From: an uncultured Oxalobacter sp.
GTDB lineage: Bacteria > Pseudomonadota > Gammaproteobacteria > Burkholderiales > Burkholderiaceae_D
Length of the DNA: 5,273 nucleotides
Direction of reading: 5' to 3'
Assembly: GCA_937916185.1 (NCBI GenBank)
Contig: CALGGD010000273.1
Span: forward strand, 1 to 5,273
Shown: one piece after another, positions 1 to 5,056 of the stretch
Numbering within the stretch: position 1 is the stretch's first letter
How the letters are laid out: each line of letters opens with the position of its first letter
Position numbers and translations under genes: made by a program
The notes under the pieces: generated by a model
Database searches by the model: none
What the model was told of the DNA's origin: nothing
Seen by the model: the letters and a program-made list of their open reading frames with translations, nothing else

Positions 1-2
1 AT

Positions 3-560
3 CAAGGACTGGAGGGCTGGCTTACTGTCAATGAAATCAAGGAAATCCTGATCCAGATGTATGCCTACACGGGCTTCCCCAGGAGCCTGAACGGCATCAG
101 CACCTTCATCAAGGTCGTGCATGACCGCCAGGCAAAGGGTATCAACGATCCAGTCGGTACTGAGCCACAGCAGTTGCCAAAAGATACCGATAAGGATGCC
201 TATGGCGAAAAAGTCCGGATGGGCCTTTGGGGACTGAAAGAACCCATCCCGCTTGGTGAATGGCAGACCTTCACCCCGGGAATCGACACTTATCTGAAGG
301 AACACCTGTTTGCCGATATCTTCGCCCGGGGTGTCCTTTCACATAAAGACCGTGAGATTGCCACAGTCGCCGCCTTGGGCGCAATGAAGGGTGTTGAACC
401 CCAGTTGAAAGCCCATATGGTCGCAGCAATGACGACAGGCATGGCAGACAGCCAGGTCCAGCAGATCGTCAGCCTGTTGGGTGAACTGGTTGGGACTGAA
501 GAAGGGCAGACCGCCCAGAAGACCTACGATGCCATCATGGCATCACGGGTCAAGCGGTGA
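3..560 (+). CDS. Carboxymuconolactone decarboxylase (CMD) family protein, 5' end outside window
   Basis: The frame is open from the left edge, so the gene starts outside the window. The 185 visible residues include an N-terminal stretch with QMYAYTGFPRSLNG, typical of the first half of two-domain CMD/AhpD-like proteins. A second CMD-like segment follows, with KEHLFADIFARGVLSHKDRE, then IATVAALGAMKGVEPQLKAH. The ATG at 57 lies inside the conserved first motif and is not a plausible start. Family members are all-helical proteins related to gamma-carboxymuconolactone decarboxylase and AhpD-type peroxidase partners. I see no CxxC in the visible part, so an AhpD-like thiol peroxidase role is not supported, and the substrate cannot be named. 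The gene ends 25 bp before a convergent gene, and no clear terminator hairpin lies between them. Confidence 0.88.
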   Translation, partial: QGLEGWLTVNEIKEILIQMYAYTGFPRSLNGISTFIKVVHDRQAKGINDPVGTEPQQLPKDTDKDAYGEKVRMGLWGLKEPIPLGEWQTFTPGIDTYLKEHLFADIFARGVLSHKDREIATVAALGAMKGVEPQLKAHMVAAMTTGMADSQVQQIVSLLGELVGTEEGQTAQKTYDAIMASRVKR

Positions 561-585
561 AGTCCTGGAATCTGTGACACCTCTA

Positions 586-972
586 TCAGAAAGCTTGGGT
601 TCCTGCGCAGACCATCCGGTAAACCAGGCCTGATACCCCATAAGGTTCAATGGGTTCCCATTCCAATGTCTTGGCTTTCATATGGTCAATCATCTTTCTG
701 CCCTTGAAAGCCGTCATGGTTTTCACAGCAGAGCGCCGGGCATGGCAGTCATAGATTTCCCGGTTGATGCCGTGTGTGATACGGTTTGTGACGGCAGGGA
801 TTACCTTTGTCCGCACCTCAGTCATCATGCCGTGCGTGGCAATGCTGTCCATATCGACATAGACCGTCATCATCTCGTTGTAACCGGCTTTCTGCCAGTT
901 TTCTGCGGCGGCAGGTATCGCGCAGAAAACAGCTGCGATGAGCATAAGTGGTATCAGGAGGATTTTTTTCAT
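586..972 (-). CDS. Surface-adhesin protein E-like secreted protein
   Basis: A 128-residue protein with a clear Sec signal peptide: MKK, then a hydrophobic core to about residue 19, then IPAAA with predicted cleavage before E24. The mature part has a W at 26, a VYVDMDSI segment at 37-44, an IYDC segment with C76, a W105 region (LEWEPIEP) and C122 in YRMVC. This order (W, then [V/Y]xVDxxSI, then C, then W.PI.P, then C) is that of the surface-adhesin protein E family (PF16747), known from Haemophilus protein E and many proteobacterial exported proteins. The two cysteines probably form a disulfide in the periplasm or at the surface. An adhesion role here is only an inference from the family name. 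The gene follows brnA by 26 bp on the same strand, so read-through from the toxin-antitoxin promoter is possible. No strong Shine-Dalgarno precedes the ATG. Confidence 0.8.
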   Translation of the reverse strand: MKKILLIPLMLIAAVFCAIPAAAENWQKAGYNEMMTVYVDMDSIATHGMMTEVRTKVIPAVTNRITHGINREIYDCHARRSAVKTMTAFKGRKMIDHMKAKTLEWEPIEPYGVSGLVYRMVCAGTQAF

Positions 973-998
973 AAAGAATCTTGGAGCTTGGTGCGTTT

Positions 999-1310
999 TT
1001 ATAACGTTGAATGTTCTTCGACCCAGTCCCGCAAGATGCTGTTTACACGGGTCTGCCAGCCTTTTCCAGTTGCACGGAGCTTCATCAACACATCTTTATC
1101 CAGACGTATTGCCACCTGTTCCTTGTTGCTTCCTGCTGGTCTGCCACGGGAACGCTTATATGCCATAATACCGGCCCGCATTTCCTCAGCAGTCAATGGA
1201 CGGTCATCCTCATCTTTGCCGTCCCATTCAAAATAGCCATTGGGGGGAGGTGCCTGCATTGCTTCAAGGATTTCACTGCGGGTCTTCATAGTCATTTTCG
1301 AGCCAGTCAT
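999..1310 (-). CDS. brnA: BrnA-type antitoxin
   Basis: A 103-residue protein from the chosen start. The C-terminal half is the ribbon-helix-helix region of BrnA: GRPAGSNKEQVAIRLDKDVL at 56-75, then LRATGKGWQTRVNSILRDWV at 78-97, the hallmark GxGWQxRxN motif. BrnA neutralises BrnT by dimer contact and, in the characterised Brucella system, represses the shared promoter. The frame is open upstream to 1448, but the longer forms would run far into brnT. The ATG at 1310 has GGAG 7 nt upstream and leaves a 38-bp overlap with the brnT 3' end, which suggests translational coupling. Later ATGs at 1295 and 1289 (the latter giving MKTRSEILEAM) are possible alternatives without a comparable Shine-Dalgarno. 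Family identity is firm; the exact start is moderately sure. Confidence 0.92.
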   Translation of the reverse strand: MTGSKMTMKTRSEILEAMQAPPPNGYFEWDGKDEDDRPLTAEEMRAGIMAYKRSRGRPAGSNKEQVAIRLDKDVLMKLRATGKGWQTRVNSILRDWVEEHSTL

Positions 1311-1575
1311 AGTACATCTCCGTTTCAATACGGCTTGCATACCGGAAACTGATGATACGGATTTTTTCTTTGCGTACAGTCTGGACAACAGATAACACTG
1401 CCAGTTTGCCGAATGCATAGGCGAATGATTGTGTACGTTTTTCACCATTACGGATTACAGTAATGTCAAGACGGTATGGCGAGTCAAGGACAAGATAGGC
1501 ATCAACAAAATCCAAACCATGTTTCAGACGGTTGATGCTGTTCTTGTTGTCATCCCATATCAATTCCATTTCCAT
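1273..1575 (-). CDS. brnT: BrnT-type ribonuclease toxin
   Basis: A 100-residue protein of the BrnT family (RelE-like fold, ribosome-independent mRNA interferase; toxin of type II BrnT/BrnA modules). The N terminus has the family signature WDDNKNSINRLKHGLDFVDA (7-26; consensus WDxxKNxxNxxKHGxxF). The central strand region is RLDITVIRNGEKR, and the C-terminal part is RIISFRYASRIETEMYYDW, corresponding to the family's RxISxRxAxxxExxxY. The segment ISFRYAS departs from the common ISARxA form, so activity should not be assumed. Two in-frame ATGs (1575 and 1569) are possible starts; neither has a clear Shine-Dalgarno. The toxin gene precedes and overlaps the antitoxin gene, the usual order for brnTA. 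The gene is AT-rich (about 38% G+C in 1501-1560), unlike most of its neighbours, which suggests horizontal acquisition. Confidence 0.93.
   Translation of the reverse strand: MEMELIWDDNKNSINRLKHGLDFVDAYLVLDSPYRLDITVIRNGEKRTQSFAYAFGKLAVLSVVQTVRKEKIRIISFRYASRIETEMYYDWLENDYEDPQ
1318..1321 (-). promoter_or_regulatory. Shine-Dalgarno fixing the brnA start
   Basis: GGAG on the minus strand lies 7 nt before the ATG at 1310, inside the last codons of brnT. It is the only good ribosome-binding site near the candidate brnA starts, and it supports start 1310 over 1448, 1295 or 1289. Confidence 0.55.
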
Positions 1576-1581
1576 GGAAAT
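1568..1581. promoter_or_regulatory. 14-bp palindrome over the brnT start, candidate BrnA operator
   Basis: ATTTCCATGGAAAT is a perfect 14-bp palindrome centred on the brnT start codon and lying just downstream of the candidate -10. BrnA is a ribbon-helix-helix protein known to autorepress in other species, and such dimers bind short palindromes at their own promoters. The role here is inferred. Part of the symmetry could come from the coding sequence. Confidence 0.35.
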
Positions 1582-1609
1582 ATTGTATATACGTTTATTG
1601 AAAAATCAA
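1582..1609 (-). promoter_or_regulatory. Candidate brnTA promoter
   Basis: On the minus strand, a -35-like TTGATT (1604-1609) is followed after 16 bp by a -10-like TACAAT (1582-1587, five of six consensus bases). The expected transcription start would fall at about 1575, practically on the brnT ATG, so the mRNA would be leaderless or nearly so. This agrees with the missing Shine-Dalgarno. It is a prediction from hexamer matches only. Confidence 0.4.
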
Positions 1610-1623
1610 GGGCAAAGCAACGT

Positions 1624-2241
1624 TTACCGTATTTTCAACGCATCCTGGACCGTCAATGTTCCTGCCCTTGCCAGCTCATCCGCAGACAGCTTGGCTTTCA
1701 GCTGATTGGCGACCTCAGCCGCTTCTGGTTTAGCGGTCACAGCTGCCTTCGCCAATGCATAAGCAGCGATGGGGTTCTTGTTGACACCACGTCCCAGGTC
1801 AAAAGCCTCCGCCATCGCAATCAGGCCATCGGGATAGCCGTTCAGTGCAGACTGCCGGTACCAGTGGACGGCTTCCCTGTCATCCTGGCGGAAGCCTTTG
1901 CCATTTGCATACAGGTAGCCCAACTGGAACTGGCAGGCAGCATCACCGGCCTGTGCCCTTCGGTTCAGTTCCTGCAGGATATTCACCGTCGCCGCTTTTG
2001 ATTGTGAAATGGAAGTGGCAGCAGGGGTTGGCGGGATTCCATTGTCAGGTGCTGCCATGCCAGTGGTGGCGGCGGGGGAGACTGCGGCCTGTTCTTCCAA
2101 TGAAGGGGGTAGCAGGAGGGATTCATCCACAGCAGCGGGTTCTGTAACCGGCATTTCACCTGCCATGGCTGGGAATCCCGATAGATAGCAGCCAGCCAAG
2201 ATCAGGGTGACAAGGGTTTTACGCATCATCATCCCACTCAT
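1624..2241 (-). CDS. Sel1-repeat exported protein (possible lipoprotein)
   Basis: A 205-residue protein. After a basic start (MRK) comes a hydrophobic core ending LILAGC at 13-18, which fits a lipobox with C18 as the lipidated residue. A signal peptidase I site after AMA27 is the alternative. Residues about 30-80 are rich in Pro, Ala, Thr and Ser, like a flexible linker. Two Sel1 repeats follow: 101-137 (QFQLGYLYANGKGFRQDD then AVHWYRQSALNG) and 138-168 (AMAEAFDLGRGVNKNP then AYALAKAAV). The end carries a KLSADELARAG tail common in Sel1 proteins. Such alpha-solenoids usually mediate protein contacts in the envelope. The first ATG (2241) overlaps the upstream stop by 4 bp (ATGA). The ATG at 2226 has GTGGG 6 nt upstream and may be the true start. 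The gene is coupled to the preceding lipoprotein gene, so the two products may act together. No terminator is seen in the 48 bp before brnT. Confidence 0.85.
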   Translation of the reverse strand: MSGMMMRKTLVTLILAGCYLSGFPAMAGEMPVTEPAAVDESLLLPPSLEEQAAVSPAATTGMAAPDNGIPPTPAATSISQSKAATVNILQELNRRAQAGDAACQFQLGYLYANGKGFRQDDREAVHWYRQSALNGYPDGLIAMAEAFDLGRGVNKNPIAAYALAKAAVTAKPEAAEVANQLKAKLSADELARAGTLTVQDALKIR

Positions 2242-2936
2242 TTCCCAGAACCGTTCTCAGCAGGTGGTGTTGCCGGCAGGTTCTCGAATTCAGGTGAGGG
2301 GTTCACCGGCAGCAGGTTCAAGACTGGTTTTGCTGCCAGCACGGCATCAGCAGGCATATTCAACCGTTTCCCTACGGCTTCAGCAATCACTTCCTTGCTG
2401 ACACGCCCTTTGGCAGTCAGCTGTTCCGCCACCTCATGCCAGGTCAGTGCCACCTGCTTGGCAATGTCAGAGGTCGTCTGTTCTGCCGCGCTGACCTGTT
2501 CCCATGTCCAGCGTTCACGGCCATTGCGCCCCTTGCCGTCTGGGGAATAACTGCATACGGCAACCATCGTCATCGAGGTGACAGGCACCTTGGCATTGCC
2601 CTTCGCATCATACAGAGAGACGGACACGATAGGTGCATGGTGCTTGGCGGCTTCATGTTTGGCTGCGCCCATACAGGTTGCGACCAATGAACCTTGGTTG
2701 GCTTCAGTCACTTCAGGCTTCAGTGCGAGGTCAACCGTCACCCAACGCCGTCCCTCTGCGGTGATTACCCCGTTGCCGACCTCGACATAAGGCAGGGCTT
2801 TCACCGAACTGTCCATCTTCAGGGCGGCGGCTTTTGTCTTTGTCAGCCCTGTGTCGTTCTTGTCTTTGACGCATCCCGGCAATGACAGGGCAATGGCTGG
2901 CACAGCGAGCAGGGAAAGCCATCGGGAAACCATCAT
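2238..2936 (-). CDS. Lipoprotein of unknown function
   Basis: A 232-residue protein with a lipoprotein signal: R5, a hydrophobic core at 7-19 and the lipobox-like LPGC with C22. Pro at -2 is unusual but tolerated. Residue +2 is Val rather than Asp, so outer-membrane sorting is expected. The mature part has C88 and C128, a YSPDGKGRNGRERWTW motif at 130-145 and a Pro-rich tail (209-226). The YxPDGKG..G...W pattern reminds me of a small uncharacterised family (DUF4875-like), but I hold this weakly. AAGG stands about 8 nt before the first ATG; a second ATG follows immediately. The gene is the first of the leftward block and overlaps the Sel1 gene by 4 bp, so both are probably translated from one mRNA. 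Function is not recognisable. Confidence 0.8.
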   Translation of the reverse strand: MMVSRWLSLLAVPAIALSLPGCVKDKNDTGLTKTKAAALKMDSSVKALPYVEVGNGVITAEGRRWVTVDLALKPEVTEANQGSLVATCMGAAKHEAAKHHAPIVSVSLYDAKGNAKVPVTSMTMVAVCSYSPDGKGRNGRERWTWEQVSAAEQTTSDIAKQVALTWHEVAEQLTAKGRVSKEVIAEAVGKRLNMPADAVLAAKPVLNLLPVNPSPEFENLPATPPAENGSGK

Positions 2937-2972
2937 GAAAACGCCTTTTTACAGAGGGAAAACAATCTCTTA

Positions 2973-3026
2973 ATCATAACAGGATACCCTTGGATGATGC
3001 CATAGGGCGGAGACACCTGTTATCAT
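2973..3026. promoter_or_regulatory. Divergent promoter region with inverted repeat
   Basis: The arms ATCATAACAGG (2973-2983) and CCTGTTATCAT (3016-3026) are inverted copies with one mismatch, 32 bp apart and about four helical turns centre to centre. Each arm contains a -10-like hexamer pointing at its own gene: TATGAT on the minus strand for the lipoprotein gene and TATCAT on the plus strand for the gene at 3062. Neither has a convincing -35, so activator dependence or a dimeric regulator binding both arms is possible. The assignment rests on pattern only. Confidence 0.4.
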
Positions 3027-3061
3027 CTTTTCATCAAGCCATCGATTGAAGGGATACGGAT

Positions 3062-3457
3062 ATGAATCAGGTTGAACAGCGGAAAGCGGCGAAAGCGTTT
3101 GCCGCCTTCTGGCAGGGCAGGGGCGATGAGGTCAGTGATACCCAGCCCTTCTGGTTGTCTTTGCTGCGGGATGTGTTGGGAGAAGGTCATCCAGAACAGG
3201 TCATCCAGTTTGAGAAGCGGGTCAAGCTGCAGAACACCGCCTTCATCGATGCCTGTCTGCCATCAACCCGTGTACTGATTGAGCAGAAAAGCCTGGCAAA
3301 AAGCCTCACCGAGAAAATCCTGCAGTCTGACAGCGCGAACCCCACTCCTGATGGCTTAAGAATCATCTGCGTAGCGAACGAAAATGACCCCGAAAAGAAC
3401 GGTATCCCCATGCTGGAGATGCTGGCGAAGTTCAGGAACGAAGGTATAGCTCATTAA
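3062..3457 (+). CDS. Truncated N-terminal part of an MmeI/type IIL-like restriction-modification methyltransferase
   Basis: The first ~97 of 131 residues match the N-terminal domain of MmeI-like class I SAM-dependent DNA methyltransferases (fused restriction-modification enzymes, normally about 900 or more residues). Recognisable parts are FWQGRGDEVSDTQPFWLSLL at 16-35, DVLGEGHPEQVIQFEKRVKL at 37-56 and FIDACLPSTRVLIEQKSL at 61-78. The last of these is the conserved region holding the nuclease-type E-x-K (EQK at 74-76). QSDSANPTP at 88-96 still fits the family's QSDGxxLTP. After this, where the family continues with a (Y/F)EQAKRY-type segment, the frame changes to an unrelated 34-residue tail and stops. 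The methyltransferase core with the SAM-binding and NPPY motifs is gone, so no methylation can be expected. What I read as the C-terminal end of the same family lies at 4069-4248. AAGGG about 9 nt before the ATG supports the start. Confidence 0.8.
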   Translation: MNQVEQRKAAKAFAAFWQGRGDEVSDTQPFWLSLLRDVLGEGHPEQVIQFEKRVKLQNTAFIDACLPSTRVLIEQKSLAKSLTEKILQSDSANPTPDGLRIICVANENDPEKNGIPMLEMLAKFRNEGIAH

Positions 3458-3471
3458 ATCGGGAGTCTGTT

Positions 3472-3477
3472 AAGGAG
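3472..3477 (+). promoter_or_regulatory. Strong Shine-Dalgarno for the 112-codon gene
   Basis: AAGGAG lies 7 nt before the ATG at 3485. It is the best ribosome-binding site in the window and supports translation of the downstream unrecognised gene. Confidence 0.7.
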
Positions 3478-3484
3478 ATAGTTC

Positions 3485-3823
3485 ATGGAAGAAGATTTCG
3501 GATTATTAAATCTGAGTTCAGATGAAGTGGCATATACGTATAAGGGCGAGACATATCGATTGTCATCCCATCCGTATGAACCCTGTTTATATTTATGGAG
3601 AGGCGATATATGTGTTTGTGCTCTGCATAATGCATATAATCCGGAAGCCCTTGTGAAAGCCTTTACTGCCGGGAAGACAGTTAAAACAAATTACGGAAAA
3701 GATTACGATAAGGAATACGATGAAGCAGGTTTCTGCAGGGTTTTGGCGGCAGCGCTTGACAGCGGACGGGACGATATGGATTTCTTCTATGCCGCAAAAC
3801 TTGCAAAAGAAAGATTCCGTTGA
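3485..3823 (+). CDS. Small protein of unknown function inserted in the broken methyltransferase gene
   Basis: A 112-residue, acidic, probably soluble protein that I do not recognise. It has no signal peptide or membrane segment. The N-terminal half is aromatic-rich (YTYKGETYRLSSHPYEP, then CLYLWRGDICVCALHNAY) and looks like beta strands. C34, C43 and C45 do not form an evident metal site. The C-terminal half looks helical (GFCRVLAAALDSGRDDMDFF, then AAKLAKERFR). The first 240 nt are about 39% G+C by my count, against 58% in 3121-3180, and codon use is AT-leaning, so it came from elsewhere. Support for a real gene is the excellent Shine-Dalgarno and a terminator starting 25 bp after the stop. 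Its setting (mobile-element debris within a restriction-modification locus) fits a small accessory or immunity-type protein, but no function can be assigned. Confidence 0.7.
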   Translation: MEEDFGLLNLSSDEVAYTYKGETYRLSSHPYEPCLYLWRGDICVCALHNAYNPEALVKAFTAGKTVKTNYGKDYDKEYDEAGFCRVLAAALDSGRDDMDFFYAAKLAKERFR

Positions 3824-3847
3824 ATTCCAGTTTTGCAAAAAGAAAAG

Positions 3848-3892
3848 GCTCTCGGTCATCAGCGTAAAAACCGATGATCGAGAGCTCGTTTT
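3848..3892. terminator. Bidirectional rho-independent terminator
   Basis: The arms GCTCTCGGTCATCAG (3848-3862) and CCGATGATCGAGAGC (3871-3885) form a 15-bp stem with one G-T wobble and one mismatch around an 8-nt loop. On the plus strand TCGTTTT follows; on the minus strand CTTTTCTTTTT follows. It therefore fits termination of the 112-codon gene and also of the leftward recombinase remnant that stops 18 bp away. The minus-strand side has the better U-tract. Confidence 0.8.
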
Positions 3893-3903
3893 ATGTCCGG
3901 GAG

Positions 3904-4071
3904 TCAGTCTTTGACTTCCTGTCCGTTCTTGAAGGTGAGTCGGATGTCGTCCTCGGCGTAGACCGTGGCGTAGTCAACCAGCCTGTCCCAGTTGTCGAGG
4001 GTGAATTCCGTCAGCCGGTCACGCAGTTTCTCGAAGGTCTTGATTTTTTCACCGAATTGGTGGCGGGCCAT
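3904..4071 (-). pseudogene. C-terminal remnant of a large serine recombinase
   Basis: The minus strand reads 55 residues (MARHQFGEKIKTF, then EKLRDRLTEFTLDNWDRLV, then DYATVYAEDDIRLTFKNGQEVKD) to a TGA. The ending, with L-V-x-x-x-TVY, a charged turn, RLTFKNGQEV and stop, is the typical C-terminal tail of recombinase-family (resolvase/large serine integrase) proteins (LVxxVTVYxDxRLVFTFKDGTEI-like). The N-terminal resolvase catalytic domain is absent. The same frame stays open only to a TGA at 4096-4098. It converges with the 112-codon gene onto the shared terminator, which suggests that both arrived together on one mobile element. The break on the upstream side is at about 4070-4092. Family assignment is from memory of the motif and moderately sure. 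Confidence 0.6.
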
Positions 4072-4248
4072 GAAGTGAACGATAAAGCGGTCAAGTCAGC
4101 TTATAGCTATGCACCGGATGCTGACGAACCCACGATGGTGGTGGAACTTCTCCGCTGGTATCAGGCAAAAGTGCAGGAAGGTGAGCTGAAACTGCAAGAG
4201 GCTGCCAAGGTAAAGGTACGGAAACGCAAACCCAAGAAGCCTTTATAA
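4069..4248 (+). pseudogene. C-terminal remnant of an MmeI-like DNA methyltransferase
   Basis: The plus strand reads HEVNDKAVKSAYSYAPDADE, then PTMVVELLRWYQAKV, then a Lys/Arg-rich tail (VKVRKRKPKKPL) and a stop. NDKAVxxAYxY, a short acidic linker, V-x-E-L-x-x-x-YQ and a basic tail form the usual C-terminal end of the class I SAM-dependent DNA methyltransferases to which the gene at 3062 belongs. The remnant has no start codon, SAM motif or target-recognition domain. An ATG exists upstream in the same frame at 3874, but the residues between it and about 4066 are the antisense of the recombinase remnant, so that longer frame is chance. Same strand and order as the 3062 fragment support one original gene. 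Confidence 0.6.
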
Positions 4249-4272
4249 CGGGTTGTTGTTCAGGAAAAGTCT

Positions 4273-4294
4273 TTCCGGCTTCGATGAACCGGAA
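4273..4294. other. Short hairpin in convergent intergenic region
   Basis: TTCCGG-c-TTC and GAACCGGAA form a 9-bp stem with one bulged C and a 3-nt loop. On the minus strand it is followed by AAGACTTTT, a weak U-tract. It may help terminate transcription of the leftward gene ending at 4339. Confidence 0.35.
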
Positions 4295-4305
4295 TCGGCA
4301 GGCAT

Positions 4306-4332
4306 GGCATCTGCCACAGGCTGGCAGATGCC
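4306..4332. terminator. Perfect 10-bp stem-loop after the leftward gene
   Basis: GGCATCTGCC and GGCAGATGCC pair perfectly around the 7-nt loop ACAGGCT. The hairpin begins 6 bp after the stop of the leftward gene at 4339. There is no U-run on either side, so it is an imperfect intrinsic terminator. It could act together with the hairpin at 4273-4294 or protect the mRNA 3' end. Confidence 0.45.
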
Positions 4333-4338
4333 GGTCCT

Positions 4339-4887
4339 TCACTGTTTGTTCTGATAGTAATAGAAGTTCAGGATGGTGGTGGCAAGTTTCGTGTTCTTCT
4401 GGTCAACGGTGACTTCAAGTTTGTTGAAGTTGACATCATCATACGGATTTTTTCCATCAAGGAACTTGGCAACACCATGGGTGGTCCTGCTATTGGCTGG
4501 GTAGCTGTAAAAGGCGGTTGTCCTGTCTTTCCTGATGGATTTCAGGCCTTTTTTGGGACGGTCGCCATCCACGCCAGGGAAAGTCTCTTCCAGTTCCCGT
4601 TTGGCATTGTCAAAATAAGGTGCGGCGGCGGATAGTGCACAGCCGACACAGGCAGAAGAATCATAGGCAGAGAGGTTTGCCCTGGTAGATTTGAGGGCTA
4701 ATACTGCACTGCCATTGGCACCGACCTGAGCGCGGGAGATGATGGCATCTTTCGGTGCCAGAATCCAAGAGATGCCGTCCAGTTTCAGCAGTTTCAGTGA
4801 AGGGGCCTGTTCTGCGGGAACGGTAAACTGGAAGGAACAGGCGTTCTGGTGGCATGAACCTTCACTGGTAGTCATGCCATCTTCCAT
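4339..4887 (-). CDS. CxxC-containing protein, possibly DUF4850-like, N terminus probably incomplete
   Basis: A 182-residue protein. Features are C12 and C17, a domain start at about 30 (LKLLKLDGISWILAPKDAII, then AQVGANGSAVLAL), a CVGC motif (C80, C83) followed by ALSAAAPYF, and a mixed C-terminal part ending in an aromatic FYYYQNKQ. The pattern of 'W..AP', 'xVGANGS' and 'CxGCAxxxAxxYFxxA' reminds me of DUF4850, a family of exported proteins of unknown role, but the match is from memory. No signal peptide is present. The frame stays open 22 codons upstream of the ATG and reads protein-like (IPAYAVRYQNP) until a TAA at 4954-4956, with no usable start, so the original N terminus may have been lost. 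A second ATG at 4875 has GGAAG 5 nt upstream. It could be a cytoplasmic relic rather than a working gene. Confidence 0.65.
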   Translation of the reverse strand: MEDGMTTSEGSCHQNACSFQFTVPAEQAPSLKLLKLDGISWILAPKDAIISRAQVGANGSAVLALKSTRANLSAYDSSACVGCALSAAAPYFDNAKRELEETFPGVDGDRPKKGLKSIRKDRTTAFYSYPANSRTTHGVAKFLDGKNPYDDVNFNKLEVTVDQKNTKLATTILNFYYYQNKQ

Positions 4888-5056
4888 TGGGTTCTGATAG
4901 CGGACGGCATAGGCGGGAATCTGGTGGAAAAGGCTTGTGCTGTCAACGTTATTTTAGGGGAAAACAGGGCTGGTGACAGGGTATCTTCCGTCAAACCGGT
5001 GATTTGGGCGACAATAGCATCATTGCATTCCTGCTTGAGGATCAGAAAGGATTTCC
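4888..5056. other. Divergent intergenic region
   Basis: 169 bp lie between the leftward gene at 4887 and the rightward gene at 5057. Its left third (4888-4953) is an open continuation of the leftward frame and looks like former coding sequence. I see no strong promoter pair or long repeat in the remainder. Confidence 0.4.

Noticed and set aside
561..585. Terminator between the CMD gene and the adhesin-E-like gene
   Set aside because: The 25-bp gap has no stem longer than a few bases and no T-run.
682..1236. Long plus-strand open frame opposite the adhesin-E-like and brnA genes
   Set aside because: It is antisense to two well-supported genes, rich in Cys, Arg and His, and has no domain signature.
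999..1448. Long form of brnA starting at 1448
   Set aside because: It would add 46 residues that are an out-of-frame reading of brnT, while a good Shine-Dalgarno and family length support the start at 1310.
1429..2001. 190-codon plus-strand open frame opposite brnT and the Sel1 gene
   Set aside because: It is antisense to recognised families, has no ribosome-binding site and has a composition typical of shadow frames.
3874..4248. A 124-codon plus-strand open frame read as a single gene
   Set aside because: Its first two thirds are the exact antisense of the recombinase tail and its start sits in the terminator stem. Only the last part (from about 4069) has a family-like sequence, so the full frame is a chance fusion.
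4091..4342. 83-codon minus-strand open frame between 4091 and 4342
   Set aside because: It runs across both intergenic hairpins and antisense to the methyltransferase remnant. Its Pro/Cys/His-rich composition is not protein-like.
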